15,735 nucleotides of DNA from Hyphomicrobium_A sp035517115 (GTDB taxonomy: Bacteria > Pseudomonadota > Alphaproteobacteria > Rhizobiales > Hyphomicrobiaceae). The notes under the pieces are model-generated. The model made no database searches. It worked only from the letters and a program-made list of their open reading frames with translations, and was not told the origin of the DNA. The stretch spans positions 1 to 15,735 of the forward strand of contig DATIZL010000081.1 of assembly GCA_035517115.1 (NCBI GenBank). Direction: 5' to 3'. A program made the position numbers and the translations under genes. Shown here piece by piece: positions 5,733 through 15,680 of this stretch (the stretch's first letter is position 1; the number at the start of each line of letters is the position of its first letter).

Positions 5733-5908
5733 GCGCGTCACAATATGCTCAAGGCTCCGCAAGGCTATCGCAGGCGGTCGGCCAGCACAATTGGCTGGCC
5801 GCGCGACGCGGTAATTTCAGCGTGCAAACGATTAATTTCCGATCCGATACGGGCTTGGAAAATTCCTTTACAATTTGCAGTACAGTTGCGCCGCGAGGCT
5901 CGAACGCC
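5733..5908. promoter_or_regulatory. Shared divergent promoter region of the FecR and TPR genes
   Basis: A perfect 7-bp dyad, GGCCAGC (5780-5786) with GCTGGCC (5794-5800), sits between the two divergent genes. TACAAT (5869-5874) is a good -10 on the plus strand, with an expected start near 5881, although its -35 is poor. That start would fall inside the longest TPR reading frame, which supports translation from 5909. No clear promoter was identified for the FecR-domain gene. The dyad is seen; the promoter is inferred. Confidence 0.4.
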
Positions 5909-7006
5909 GTGAACGGTTGCGACAGAGCAAGCCGAAGGATTCCTGGCCCGGCGATAGTTGCCGCGGCGGTCACGCTCGGCGCGTGCGCCGTCATCGGCAA
6001 TGCGCAGGCGCGCGGACGCGTCAGCCAGGACGACATCGCGCAATGCGCCGATTCACCCAAGGCCGAGGCGGCGGTCGCGGCCTGCACGCGGCTCTACGAG
6101 GATGGCGGGCTCGACGCGCGCAACAAGGCGATCGCACTCGGCAACCGCGCGGCGGCCTACAAGCTCATGGGGCGTTACGACGAGGCCATCGCTGACGCAG
6201 ATAACGCCATCGGGCTCGATCCGAGGAACCCGCAGTATTGGTGCCAGCGCGGGGACTTGCGCGCCAAGAAGCAGATGTACGCTGAGGCCATCGCCGACTA
6301 CACCGCGGCTCTCGACAAGGTGCCCGATTACGTCTGGGCCTTCCGCGGCCGCGGCCAGGCCTACCTCGGGCAAGGCAACGCGAAGCTCGCGCTTGCCGAT
6401 CTCAACGAGGCGCTGCGCGCCAAGCCCGGCGATTTCAATCTCACGGTTCTGCGCGGCCGCGCCAACAGCCAGGCGCAGAATTACGAGGCGGCCGTCACCG
6501 ACTTCTCGCAGGCGCTCGACTCCAAAGGTGCGGCGAACCTGCTGCCGAGCGAGCGCGCCATGATCATGAGCCAACGCGCGTTCGCGCGGCTGAAGATGAG
6601 CCGCACCGAGGATGCCAAGGCGGACGTCAACGAGGCGCTGCGAATTGCGCCGAAAAGCGCGTTCTCGCTCGCGGTCTCGGGGCTCATCGAGGAGCAGCTC
6701 GGGCACAAGACGGACGCCTCCTCGCTCTACGCGCGGGCGCTGGCAATCGATTCCAATATCGAGTTCGCGCGCCAGGGTGCGGAGCGCACGAAGCAGGCGG
6801 AAGCTACCGCGACGCCTCCGTCCCCGCCGGCCGAGACAGGGCCGGCAGCACCGCCACCCGTTGCTCCGGCCTCCCCTGCGACCACGGCCAAGACCGAACC
6901 CGCCAGCAAGCCCGCGACCGAAACCGGGAAGGGGCCCGCCGAAGAGCTGTGTGCCCGCTACGTCCCGACCGTCGGAACCACGGTGCTCGTCGCCTGCTCG
7001 AAATAG
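5909..7006 (+). CDS. Exported tetratricopeptide-repeat protein
   Basis: The product (365 residues from this start) has a signal-peptide-like N-terminus (AIVAAAVTLGACAVIGNAQA) and a Cys-containing lead-in (CADSPKAEAAVAACTRLYED). About six tetratricopeptide repeats follow, at roughly 73-108, 109-141, 142-175, 176-207, 215-249 and 250-283; such repeats are protein-binding scaffolds. A Pro/Ala/Thr-rich linker (about 300-345) leads to a short tail, ELCARYVPTVGTTVLVACSK, with two cysteines. The start is uncertain. GTG at 5909 puts the signal peptide at the N-terminus and lies after a candidate -10; GTG at 5822 would add 29 residues that look like translated promoter DNA. The role is likely in the envelope, perhaps with the divergent FecR-domain protein, but the partner is unknown. 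It converges on the rhodanese gene. Confidence 0.85.
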   Translation: MNGCDRASRRIPGPAIVAAAVTLGACAVIGNAQARGRVSQDDIAQCADSPKAEAAVAACTRLYEDGGLDARNKAIALGNRAAAYKLMGRYDEAIADADNAIGLDPRNPQYWCQRGDLRAKKQMYAEAIADYTAALDKVPDYVWAFRGRGQAYLGQGNAKLALADLNEALRAKPGDFNLTVLRGRANSQAQNYEAAVTDFSQALDSKGAANLLPSERAMIMSQRAFARLKMSRTEDAKADVNEALRIAPKSAFSLAVSGLIEEQLGHKTDASSLYARALAIDSNIEFARQGAERTKQAEATATPPSPPAETGPAAPPPVAPASPATTAKTEPASKPATETGKGPAEELCARYVPTVGTTVLVACSK

Positions 7007-7027
7007 AAGTGTCCACGCCTCAGCCGG

Positions 7028-7540
7028 CTAGATCGCGGCTCGATTCCAGGGCATCTGAGCCAAGAGCTTTGCCATGCCGCACCAACCCGACAGTCCCGCA
7101 AACACGAGACCGGCCCCGATAAAGGCCGCAAGCGCGAAGAAAGCCGGATTGTAGGAGACGCCGAGCAGGACGCCGAGCAGTACGAGGCTGCCCGCGACGA
7201 GCTGCACCTGGCGCTGAATCTCGATCGGCTGGCTGCGATCGGTCCTGACCGGAAGCCCCACCTGCTTCCATGCATCGAGGCCGCCTTCGATGGCGTAGGC
7301 CTTGCAGCCCGCCGCTGTAGCGAGCCGGCCGGAGTTGACGGCCGTCCGGTTTCCCGTTCGGCAGTAGAAGACAACGGGGCCGGCGCCCGCTCGGAGCGTC
7401 TCCAAGTTCGTCACGGGGCAGTTGCGCGCGCCCGGGATGCTCTCGCGGGCATGCTCGTCGGCGCCGCGGATGTCGATCAATAGTGCGCCCTTGTCGATCA
7501 GGCGCTTGGCCTCGCTGGCAGTGATCTTTTGCAGGGTCAT
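7028..7540 (-). CDS. Rhodanese-DUF2892 membrane protein (YgaP-like sulfurtransferase)
   Basis: The 170-residue protein fuses a single rhodanese domain (about 1-102) with a C-terminal DUF2892 module made of two membrane helices (about 112-160), the layout of E. coli YgaP. The rhodanese active loop is CRTGNRT, with catalytic Cys60 that carries a persulfide during sulfur transfer. The membrane part starts PIEIQRQVQLVAGSLVLLG and ends with the family-typical MPWNRAA. The gene lies 33 bases downstream of an ArsR-type repressor gene on the same strand, with a metallo-beta-lactamase-fold dioxygenase divergent on the other side. This context makes a role in handling sulfane sulfur during sulfide or persulfide detoxification very likely. 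Confidence 0.93.
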   Translation of the reverse strand: MTLQKITASEAKRLIDKGALLIDIRGADEHARESIPGARNCPVTNLETLRAGAGPVVFYCRTGNRTAVNSGRLATAAGCKAYAIEGGLDAWKQVGLPVRTDRSQPIEIQRQVQLVAGSLVLLGVLLGVSYNPAFFALAAFIGAGLVFAGLSGWCGMAKLLAQMPWNRAAI

Positions 7541-7573
7541 TGTCGGGTCTCTCTAAGATTCAAGTCAGACGCG

Positions 7574-7891
7574 TCATTTGCTGGAGCAGTAGAGCCGCTG
7601 CAGGTGGCCGAGCAGCGTCTCGGTGCGCGAGTCAGCGACGCGGTACCAGAGCGTCTGGGCATCGCGCCTGAAGGTCACGATGCCCTCCTCGCGCATCTTG
7701 GCGAGGTGCTGCGAGAGCGCCGACTGCGACAGCCCCACGGCCTCGGCGAGCGAGCCCGCGGTCGCCTCGCCCCACTCCACGAGCTTGCACAGGATCATCA
7801 GCCGGCGCTCGTTGGCGAGGGTGCGCAGCACTTGCGCGACCTCGAGTGCGTTGGCCTCGAAAGTTGCGAGATCGCGGGGCGGGCGGGACAT
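7574..7891 (-). CDS. SqrR/BigR-like ArsR-family persulfide-responsive repressor
   Basis: This 105-residue ArsR-family winged-helix repressor has a recognition helix around LSQSALSQHLAKMREEGIV (54-72). It contains exactly two cysteines, Cys35 (in LMILCKL) and Cys102 (in LYCSSK), at places and spacing close to the pair that forms a polysulfide bridge in SqrR and BigR. Those relatives release DNA when reactive sulfur species link the two thiols. GGAG lies seven bases before the ATG. A promoter upstream (TTGACA at 7949-7944, 17-base spacer, TAAATT at 7926-7921) is overlapped by two operator-like dyads, suggesting it represses itself, the rhodanese and the divergent dioxygenase. The sensing function is inferred from family and context. 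Confidence 0.92.
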   Translation of the reverse strand: MSRPPRDLATFEANALEVAQVLRTLANERRLMILCKLVEWGEATAGSLAEAVGLSQSALSQHLAKMREEGIVTFRRDAQTLWYRVADSRTETLLGHLQRLYCSSK

Positions 7892-7973
7892 CTTGCTGCT
7901 CCATTATTTTAGTACTTGCTAATTTAGTTATCACTAATGTATCTGTCAACGGCCATTTCATGAGGAGGACGAT
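7892..7973. promoter_or_regulatory. Divergent promoter with tandem TTAG-N6-CTAA operators
   Basis: Two 14-bp dyads lie side by side: TTAGTACTTGCTAA (7909-7922) and TTAGTTATCACTAA (7924-7937). Both follow TTAG-N6-CTAA with centres 15 bp apart. They cover the minus-strand -10 (TAAATT, 7926-7921) and part of its spacer. They also overlap a tentative plus-strand promoter (TTGCTA at 7916-7921, TATCTG at 7940-7945). One repressor array could therefore switch off both transcription units. The plus-strand gene has GAGGAGG (7962-7968) before its ATG. The dyads are seen; the regulator is inferred from the adjacent ArsR gene. Confidence 0.75.
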
Positions 7974-8843
7974 ATGAGCGCAAAGATGGAAATCCGCGCC
8001 TTCTTCGACGAGCCGACCAACACGGTCAGCTATCTCGTCATCGATCCGGCGACCCGGCGCGCCGCCGTGATCGATCCCGTGCTCGATTACGACCAGGGCA
8101 GCGGAAAGGCCTCTTCCCAGTCGGCGGACGCGATCTTCGCGGCTGCGGAGGCGGCGAAAGCGACCATCGATTGGGTCCTGGAGACGCACGCGCACGCCGA
8201 TCATCTCTCGGCTGCGCCCTACATCAAGCTCAAGACCGGCGCGAAGGTCGGCATCGGCGAGCACATCCGCGACGTGCAGAGAATCTTCCGCCCCGTCTTC
8301 AATGCCACCGACGTCAGCGGCGACGGCAGCGAGTTCGACCACCTGTTCACGGACGGCGAGCGCTTCTCCATCGGAAGCCTGCAAGGCGAGGTCATCTATA
8401 CGCCCGGGCACACGCCGGCCGATATCGCCTACAAGATCGAGGATGCGGTGTTCGTCGGCGACACGCTGTTCATGCCGGACTTCGGCACCGCGCGCGCCGA
8501 TTTCCCCGGCGGCGATGCGCGTGCGCTCTATCGCTCTATGAAGCGGCTCTTAGCCCTTCCGTCCGCGACACGCCTCTTCATGTGCCACGACTACAAGGCG
8601 CCGGGGCGCGATCACTACGCTTGGGAAACGACGGTTGCCGAGCAGAGGGTGAAGAACGTGCATGTGAGAGACGGCATCACGGAGAACGAGTTCATCGCCA
8701 TGCGCCAGGCGCGCGATGCCAAGCTCGCCGCGCCCCACCTGCTGATGCCGTCGATCCAGGTCAACATGCGGGCAGGCAAATTTCCGCCCGCGGAGACGAA
8801 CGGCGTGCGCTACCTGAAGATTCCTGTGAGCCTCGCCGGGTGA
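7974..8843 (+). CDS. Metallo-beta-lactamase-fold persulfide dioxygenase-like protein (ETHE1/Blh type)
   Basis: The 289-residue protein has the metallo-beta-lactamase metal motif THAHADH (His72, His74, Asp76, His77), followed by TPGHT (His146), VGDTLF (Asp163) and MCHDY (His205). The segment FGTARADFPGGDARALYRS (170-188) is typical of the ETHE1/Blh branch, whose members oxidise glutathione persulfide to sulfite and glutathione with a single iron. An ideal ribosome site, GGAGG, precedes the ATG. It is divergent from the SqrR/BigR-like repressor and rhodanese, the usual company of Blh in bigR-type operons. Glutathione for its substrate would come from gshB elsewhere in the window. It converges on argJ with a 22-base gap. 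The exact substrate is inferred. Confidence 0.93.
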   Translation: MSAKMEIRAFFDEPTNTVSYLVIDPATRRAAVIDPVLDYDQGSGKASSQSADAIFAAAEAAKATIDWVLETHAHADHLSAAPYIKLKTGAKVGIGEHIRDVQRIFRPVFNATDVSGDGSEFDHLFTDGERFSIGSLQGEVIYTPGHTPADIAYKIEDAVFVGDTLFMPDFGTARADFPGGDARALYRSMKRLLALPSATRLFMCHDYKAPGRDHYAWETTVAEQRVKNVHVRDGITENEFIAMRQARDAKLAAPHLLMPSIQVNMRAGKFPPAETNGVRYLKIPVSLAG

Positions 8844-8865
8844 CGCGGGTTTCGGCGACGCGCGA

Positions 8866-10113
8866 TCAGCTGCGGTAGGAGGCGTTGACGTCGATGTAGC
8901 CGTGCGTCAGGTCACAGGTCCATACGGTGGCGCGGCCGCGCCCGATGCCGACGTCGACGCGCACGACGATTTCCGGGCCCTTCATGTAGCGCGCGATGGT
9001 CGCTTCATCGTAGCTCGCGGCCCGCTCGCCGTTCTCGGCGACGAGGATATCGCCGAAGCGGATCGACAGCCTGTCGCGGTCGGCCGCCTCGCCGGCCTTG
9101 CCGACCGCCATGACGATGCGGCCCCAGTTGGGGTCCTCGCCCGCAATCGCCGTCTTGACCAGCGGGGAGTTGGCGATCGACAGCGCAATCCTGCGCGCGG
9201 CAGCAGCACTCTCGGCACCCTCGATCTCGACGGTGACGAACTTGGTGATGCCCTCACCGTCCTTGGCAACGAGAATCGCCAGCTCCTTCAAGAGGTCGTG
9301 CAGCGCGGCGCCGAACGCTGCGACGCGCTCATCGCCCGCATCCTTGATGCGCGGGCATCCCTGCTGCTCGGCGGCACCGGTCGCAAATGCGATCAACGTG
9401 TCGCTGGTCGAGGTGTCGCCATCGATGGTGACGCAGTTGAAGGTTCGGTCGGCAGCCTGAGCGACAAGCGCCTGGAGCGCGGCGTGCTCGATGGCGGCGT
9501 CGGTGAAGACGAAGCACAGCATCGTCGCCATGTCGGGCTGGATCATGCCGGCGCCCTTGCAGAAGCCGTTGATCACGACCCCAGTGCCCCCGATCCGGAC
9601 GCGCCGCGTGGCGAGCTTGGGGAAGGTATCGGTCGTCAGGATCGCACGCGCCGCAGCTTCCCATGCGTCGGGCGTGGCCTCGTCTGCGAGCTTACCCAAG
9701 AGGTGTGCGAACTTGCCCGTGTCCATCGGCTCACCGATGACTCCGGTCGAGGCGATGAAGACGTCGGCCGGGGAGCAACCGACGGCCTTCGCCGCGGCGT
9801 CTGCCGTGATCTCGACCGCCTCGCGCCCCCTTTTTCCGGTGAAGGCATTGGCGTTGCCGGAATTGATGACGAGTGCGCGCGCGCTGCCGCTCCTAAGGTT
9901 CCTCGCGCACCACTCGACCGGCGCCGAGCGCGTCTTCGAGCGCGTCAGCACGCCCGCGGCGATGGTGCCGGGCTCGAACACGGCGAGCAAAAGATCAGTG
10001 CGTCCCTTGTAGCGGATGCCGGCCTCGGCGGTGGCAAAGCGCACACCGGCCACCTCCGGCACCCGGGGAAGCGACTTCGGTGCGAACGGCGAGACGGCGG
10101 TGGCCTTGGCCAT
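8866..10113 (-). CDS. argJ: Bifunctional glutamate N-acetyltransferase / N-acetylglutamate synthase (ArgJ)
   Basis: ArgJ moves the acetyl group from N-acetylornithine to glutamate in the cyclic arginine pathway, and some members also use acetyl-CoA. The precursor cleaves itself before a catalytic Thr. Here that site is in KGAGMIQPDMATMLCF, with Thr197 as the expected nucleophile. Other family marks are LVINSGNANAFTGK (81-94), ASTGVIGEPM (121-130), GEDPNWGRIVMAVGKAG near the C-terminus and the final LTHGYIDVNASYRS. The 415-residue length is normal. The ATG at 10113 has only a weak ribosome site (GGA). It lies downstream of the parvulin gene on the same strand, but a hairpin between them suggests separate transcripts or partial read-through. 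This isomerase-argJ order beside secA is a familiar alphaproteobacterial arrangement. Confidence 0.96.
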   Translation of the reverse strand: MAKATAVSPFAPKSLPRVPEVAGVRFATAEAGIRYKGRTDLLLAVFEPGTIAAGVLTRSKTRSAPVEWCARNLRSGSARALVINSGNANAFTGKRGREAVEITADAAAKAVGCSPADVFIASTGVIGEPMDTGKFAHLLGKLADEATPDAWEAAARAILTTDTFPKLATRRVRIGGTGVVINGFCKGAGMIQPDMATMLCFVFTDAAIEHAALQALVAQAADRTFNCVTIDGDTSTSDTLIAFATGAAEQQGCPRIKDAGDERVAAFGAALHDLLKELAILVAKDGEGITKFVTVEIEGAESAAAARRIALSIANSPLVKTAIAGEDPNWGRIVMAVGKAGEAADRDRLSIRFGDILVAENGERAASYDEATIARYMKGPEIVVRVDVGIGRGRATVWTCDLTHGYIDVNASYRS

Positions 10114-10155
10114 GGCGATGTTCCAAGCGGGCGGCGAGCCCGCACCTAGAAACAG

Positions 10156-10184
10156 ATCGGGCCGCTCAGATCAAGCGGCCCGAT
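10156..10184 (-). terminator. Hairpin terminator after the parvulin gene
   Basis: A perfect 11-bp stem, ATCGGGCCGCT (10156-10166) with AGCGGCCCGAT (10174-10184), has a 7-base loop. On the minus strand it begins 26 bases after the parvulin stop codon and is followed by CTGTTTCT, a short and imperfect T-run. It may end the parvulin transcript or allow partial read-through into argJ. Confidence 0.65.
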
Positions 10185-10209
10185 GATTAGGCAGTGGTGA
10201 GGATCGGCG

Positions 10210-11157
10210 CTATTGCTTGGGCGCTGGTGCGGGCTCCGGCGATGCGGGCTGAGCCGCGGGCGCCTCGGCCGGCTTCTTGGCCTCCTCCTGCTTCTTCTTC
10301 TGCTCCTCGACCTGCTTTTTGATGTCGGCGTCGACGTACTCGATCTGGGCCTTGCCGCGCATTTCGTTCGCCGCGTCCTGCGCCTTGCGCACGACGAGGG
10401 AGTTCAAAATGGTCTCTTTCACCGCTGCGTAGGTGGGTGGCTCCTTCTTGCGGCGATCGTCGACCCTGATGATGTGCCAGCCGAAGCTCGTGTGCACCGG
10501 GTCGGAAATCTGGCCCTTCTCCAGCTTGAAAGCAGCCGCCTCGAACTCCGGCACCATCTGGCCGCGTCCGAAGTAGCCAAGCGAGCCGCCTTGATCCTTG
10601 GAGCCCGTATCCGTCGAGTTCTCCTTGGCGACCTGCGCGAAGTCGGCGCCGGCCGCGATCTTGGCGTGCAGCTCCTTGGCCTTATCCTCGCTGTCGACCA
10701 GGATGTGGCTCGCGGCGATCTCCTCCTCGGGCTTTAGCTGCGCCACCCGGTCGGCGTAGATCTTCTTGGCCTCGTCCTCTTTGATGGTGTCCTTGAGCGT
10801 CTTGTTGAAATACAGCTCGCGCAGCACGCGGCGCTTCAAATAGCCCATCTGCTGCTCAAACTCGGGCGTGGCGGAGAGCTTGGCGCCCTCGGCCGCAGTC
10901 GCGAACAGCGCGTTGTCGATGAGGTACTCGGCGAGCGCGCGGCGCTTCACTTCAGGCGGCAGGTTGGCGAGCTCGGCGCCGAGCTCGTTCTCGGCGTAGC
11001 GCATGTCGGCCTCGGTGATCGCCTGGCCATTCACCTTCGCCACGACCGTATCGGCCTTCTCCTCGGCGGCTGCACCGCGCAGGACGGCCCCAGCCGAGAC
11101 GGCGGCGACAATTGCGGCGGCAAGGAGGACGCGCTTCTTCGGGAAGACGTTCTGCAT
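10210..11157 (-). CDS. Exported parvulin-type peptidyl-prolyl isomerase
   Basis: This 315-residue periplasmic chaperone/isomerase of the SurA/PrsA type helps exported proteins fold. It has a signal peptide (1-31, ending GAAA), an N-terminal helical chaperone part (about 35-140) with VAKVNGQAITEADM, and one parvulin domain (about 147-234). The domain is recognised by ASHILV (149-154), GGSLGYFGRGQMVPEFE (190-206) and SFGWHIIRVDDR (224-235). The C-terminal 40 or so residues are Lys/Glu-rich, then Pro/Ala-rich and disordered. It is divergent from secA, so secretion motor and periplasmic folding helper share a control region. No strong ribosome site precedes the ATG. Confidence 0.94.
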   Translation of the reverse strand: MQNVFPKKRVLLAAAIVAAVSAGAVLRGAAAEEKADTVVAKVNGQAITEADMRYAENELGAELANLPPEVKRRALAEYLIDNALFATAAEGAKLSATPEFEQQMGYLKRRVLRELYFNKTLKDTIKEDEAKKIYADRVAQLKPEEEIAASHILVDSEDKAKELHAKIAAGADFAQVAKENSTDTGSKDQGGSLGYFGRGQMVPEFEAAAFKLEKGQISDPVHTSFGWHIIRVDDRRKKEPPTYAAVKETILNSLVVRKAQDAANEMRGKAQIEYVDADIKKQVEEQKKKQEEAKKPAEAPAAQPASPEPAPAPKQ

Positions 11158-11537
11158 TTCTTAGGTCTCTGAGGTTTGGCGGGCGCGCGAAAGTGAACAA
11201 GCCCGCGGTGCTGCTAGATCGTGTCGCGACTGCATGGGAGGTTGCGGCCCCATGGATAGTCGCCCAGGTTGGCTCTGCCAAGTTACGAATTGGAGAGTCG
11301 CCGAATGTTCTTGGCTCCCGCGCGTTCTGGCCGGCTCTTCAATGCGTTGACAAGGCAAGGGTGCGGTCCTTATCTCTCACCCGCCGGCGTCGCCCGCTCG
11401 CGGCGCTTTCAGCACGAGTTCACGGCGGCCCAAAAAGGGCATCCTCCGGCGGATACGGTGGCTTTTTACGGCGGGCGACTTTTCACCGCTTGGGCCCCCA
11501 TCCAGCGGCGGCACGTTGGCAATTAAGGATACGTCTG
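11158..11537. promoter_or_regulatory. Divergent region with secA promoter and long secA leader
   Basis: TTGACA (11347-11352) followed after 18 bases by TATCTC (11371-11376) is the best plus-strand promoter. It would give secA a leader of about 155 bases. A stem CATGGG...CCCATG occurs near 11223-11244. The leader includes GCCC-AAAAA-GGGC (11428-11440) and an in-frame small reading frame from GTG 11458 to TAA 11526 whose stop overlaps the secA Shine-Dalgarno (TAAGGA). No promoter for the isomerase gene was clear. Upstream of 11347 nothing else convincing was seen. The boxes are seen; use is inferred. Confidence 0.5.
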
Positions 11538-14540
<3,003 letters not shown>

Positions 14541-14542
14541 GG

Positions 14543-14567
14543 CGCACCCGCATGCGATGCCGGTGCG
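14543..14567. terminator. Hairpin filling the gap between two convergent stop codons
   Basis: CGCACC (14543-14548) pairs with GGTGCG (14562-14567), then a C-C mismatch, then GCAT (14550-14553) with ATGC (14557-14560), loop GCG. It fits between the secA stop (14538-14540) and the opposing gene's stop (14568-14570). There is no T-run on either strand. It may be a bidirectional terminator or a 3'-end stabiliser. Confidence 0.5.
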
Positions 14568-15680
14568 TCAGCGCCGCTCGAGGTTAAAGGTAATGTCGAG
14601 GTCGGAGACCTCGGCCTCGAAGTCGGCGAGCGCGAAGAGCCCGAAGCATGGCTGCGCGCCAGGAGCCGGTCCCGTTCCCGCGACGAGCCTTTTCGCCAAG
14701 ATCACCGACGCGATCGCCGGCACGTAGGGGCCATCGTCCGAGCGCGCGATGAGCGTCCATTCGAGCGCGCGCGCCCCGCCGTTCACATCGCGGCCGCTCA
14801 ACCGCACGAACATGGCCCCGACGATGCTGCCAAGTCCGTGGAACCGCCGCTTGGTCCGGAGCAGCGGCTCGGCGAGTGACGCCGGGTCGCGCACGAGCTG
14901 CGCCCGCTTGAGCCAGGAGAGGCCCCACAGACCGAGGTGGAAAGCATCGACCTCGAGCCCGGCGCTGAAGCACGCCGTCGTCAGCGAGGGAAAGCGCTGG
15001 GGCAACAGATCGAGGTCCGGCACCTCCACGTTGCTCATGAAGCGGGTGCCGATCCCGGGAAAGCGGTGCCGGTGCAGCCCCTGCCAGCCGTAGACAGTGC
15101 GCCACCGCCCGCGCGTCAACACGGCGTGCGGTTTGCCCACCGCGCCGAGAATCGAGGCGACCGTGGCGACGCCGGGATCGAAGCTGTTGCCGGGCGAGAT
15201 GCCGATATCGACGGCCTCGAGCGTGTGGAGCTCGCTCGCGTAGGCGGTGACGACGGCGGAGGAGAGCCCAGGCACCGAGCTTGCCCCGCTGATGACGCTG
15301 ACGCCGGCGGCGCACGCCTCGCCGTCGAGCTCGGTGATCCCGGTGACGAACGCGCGCGCGTCCGCAAGGTCGACGTAATGGCATCTCACCTCAATGCACG
15401 CGCGCGCAAGTGCATAGGACTGTGCCTGAAATGGACCGGACGCATTGATCAGCACGCGAGCGCCCAGTACGCCGATGTCCTCCGGGCGCACGGTCGCCGC
15501 ATCGAGGACCGCGTGGCTGACCGGGGCCCGCGCCGTGCGCGAAAGCTCGCCCGCGTAGGCTCTAGCGGCGTCCTCGCGGCGTCCAGCGATGATGACTTCG
15601 AGGTTGGGCTCGCGGCTCAGCCGTTCCGATACGCGGGCGCCGAAGGCGCCGTAGCCGCCAATGACAAGAATGCGGCTCAC
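14568..15680 (-). CDS. Saccharopine-dehydrogenase-like NAD(P)-binding oxidoreductase
   Basis: The 370-residue protein begins with a Rossmann fold, ILVIGGYGAFGARV (4-17, dinucleotide loop GGYGAFG), and IIAGRREDAA (about 29-38), where Arg residues suggest NADP preference. NASGPFQAQSYALARACIE and CHYVDLADARAFV are typical of the saccharopine dehydrogenase NADP-binding family (Sacchrp_dh_NADP). Many such proteins are not lysine-pathway enzymes and their substrates are unknown, so no reaction is assigned. The middle and C-terminal parts (GISPGNSFDPGVATVASILG; a DGPYVPAIASVILAKRL segment) match the general layout of the broader family. The start is GTG at 15680 with GGGGA nearby; no ATG alternative exists. 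It converges on secA and has no visible functional link to it. Confidence 0.87.
   Translation of the reverse strand: MSRILVIGGYGAFGARVSERLSREPNLEVIIAGRREDAARAYAGELSRTARAPVSHAVLDAATVRPEDIGVLGARVLINASGPFQAQSYALARACIEVRCHYVDLADARAFVTGITELDGEACAAGVSVISGASSVPGLSSAVVTAYASELHTLEAVDIGISPGNSFDPGVATVASILGAVGKPHAVLTRGRWRTVYGWQGLHRHRFPGIGTRFMSNVEVPDLDLLPQRFPSLTTACFSAGLEVDAFHLGLWGLSWLKRAQLVRDPASLAEPLLRTKRRFHGLGSIVGAMFVRLSGRDVNGGARALEWTLIARSDDGPYVPAIASVILAKRLVAGTGPAPGAQPCFGLFALADFEAEVSDLDITFNLERR

Noticed and set aside
5822..5908. Upstream GTG start for the TPR protein
   Set aside because: It would bury the signal peptide 40 residues in and translate a candidate -10 box; 5909 is preferred, though not proven.
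8902..10149. 415-residue plus-strand reading frame opposite argJ
   Set aside because: Antisense shadow of a clear argJ gene, Asp/Arg/Gly-rich composition from G+C bias, no recognisable domain.
11269..11526. 85-residue frame upstream of secA as a SecM homologue
   Set aside because: It starts before the likely promoter, has no signal peptide and lacks known arrest motifs. Only the short GTG 11458 version is kept, as a low-support idea.
11112..11537. In-frame extension of SecA by 142 residues
   Set aside because: The added sequence is Arg-rich and unlike SecA, spans the likely promoter, and begins inside the divergent isomerase gene; the ATG at 11538 has a good Shine-Dalgarno and a normal SecA start.
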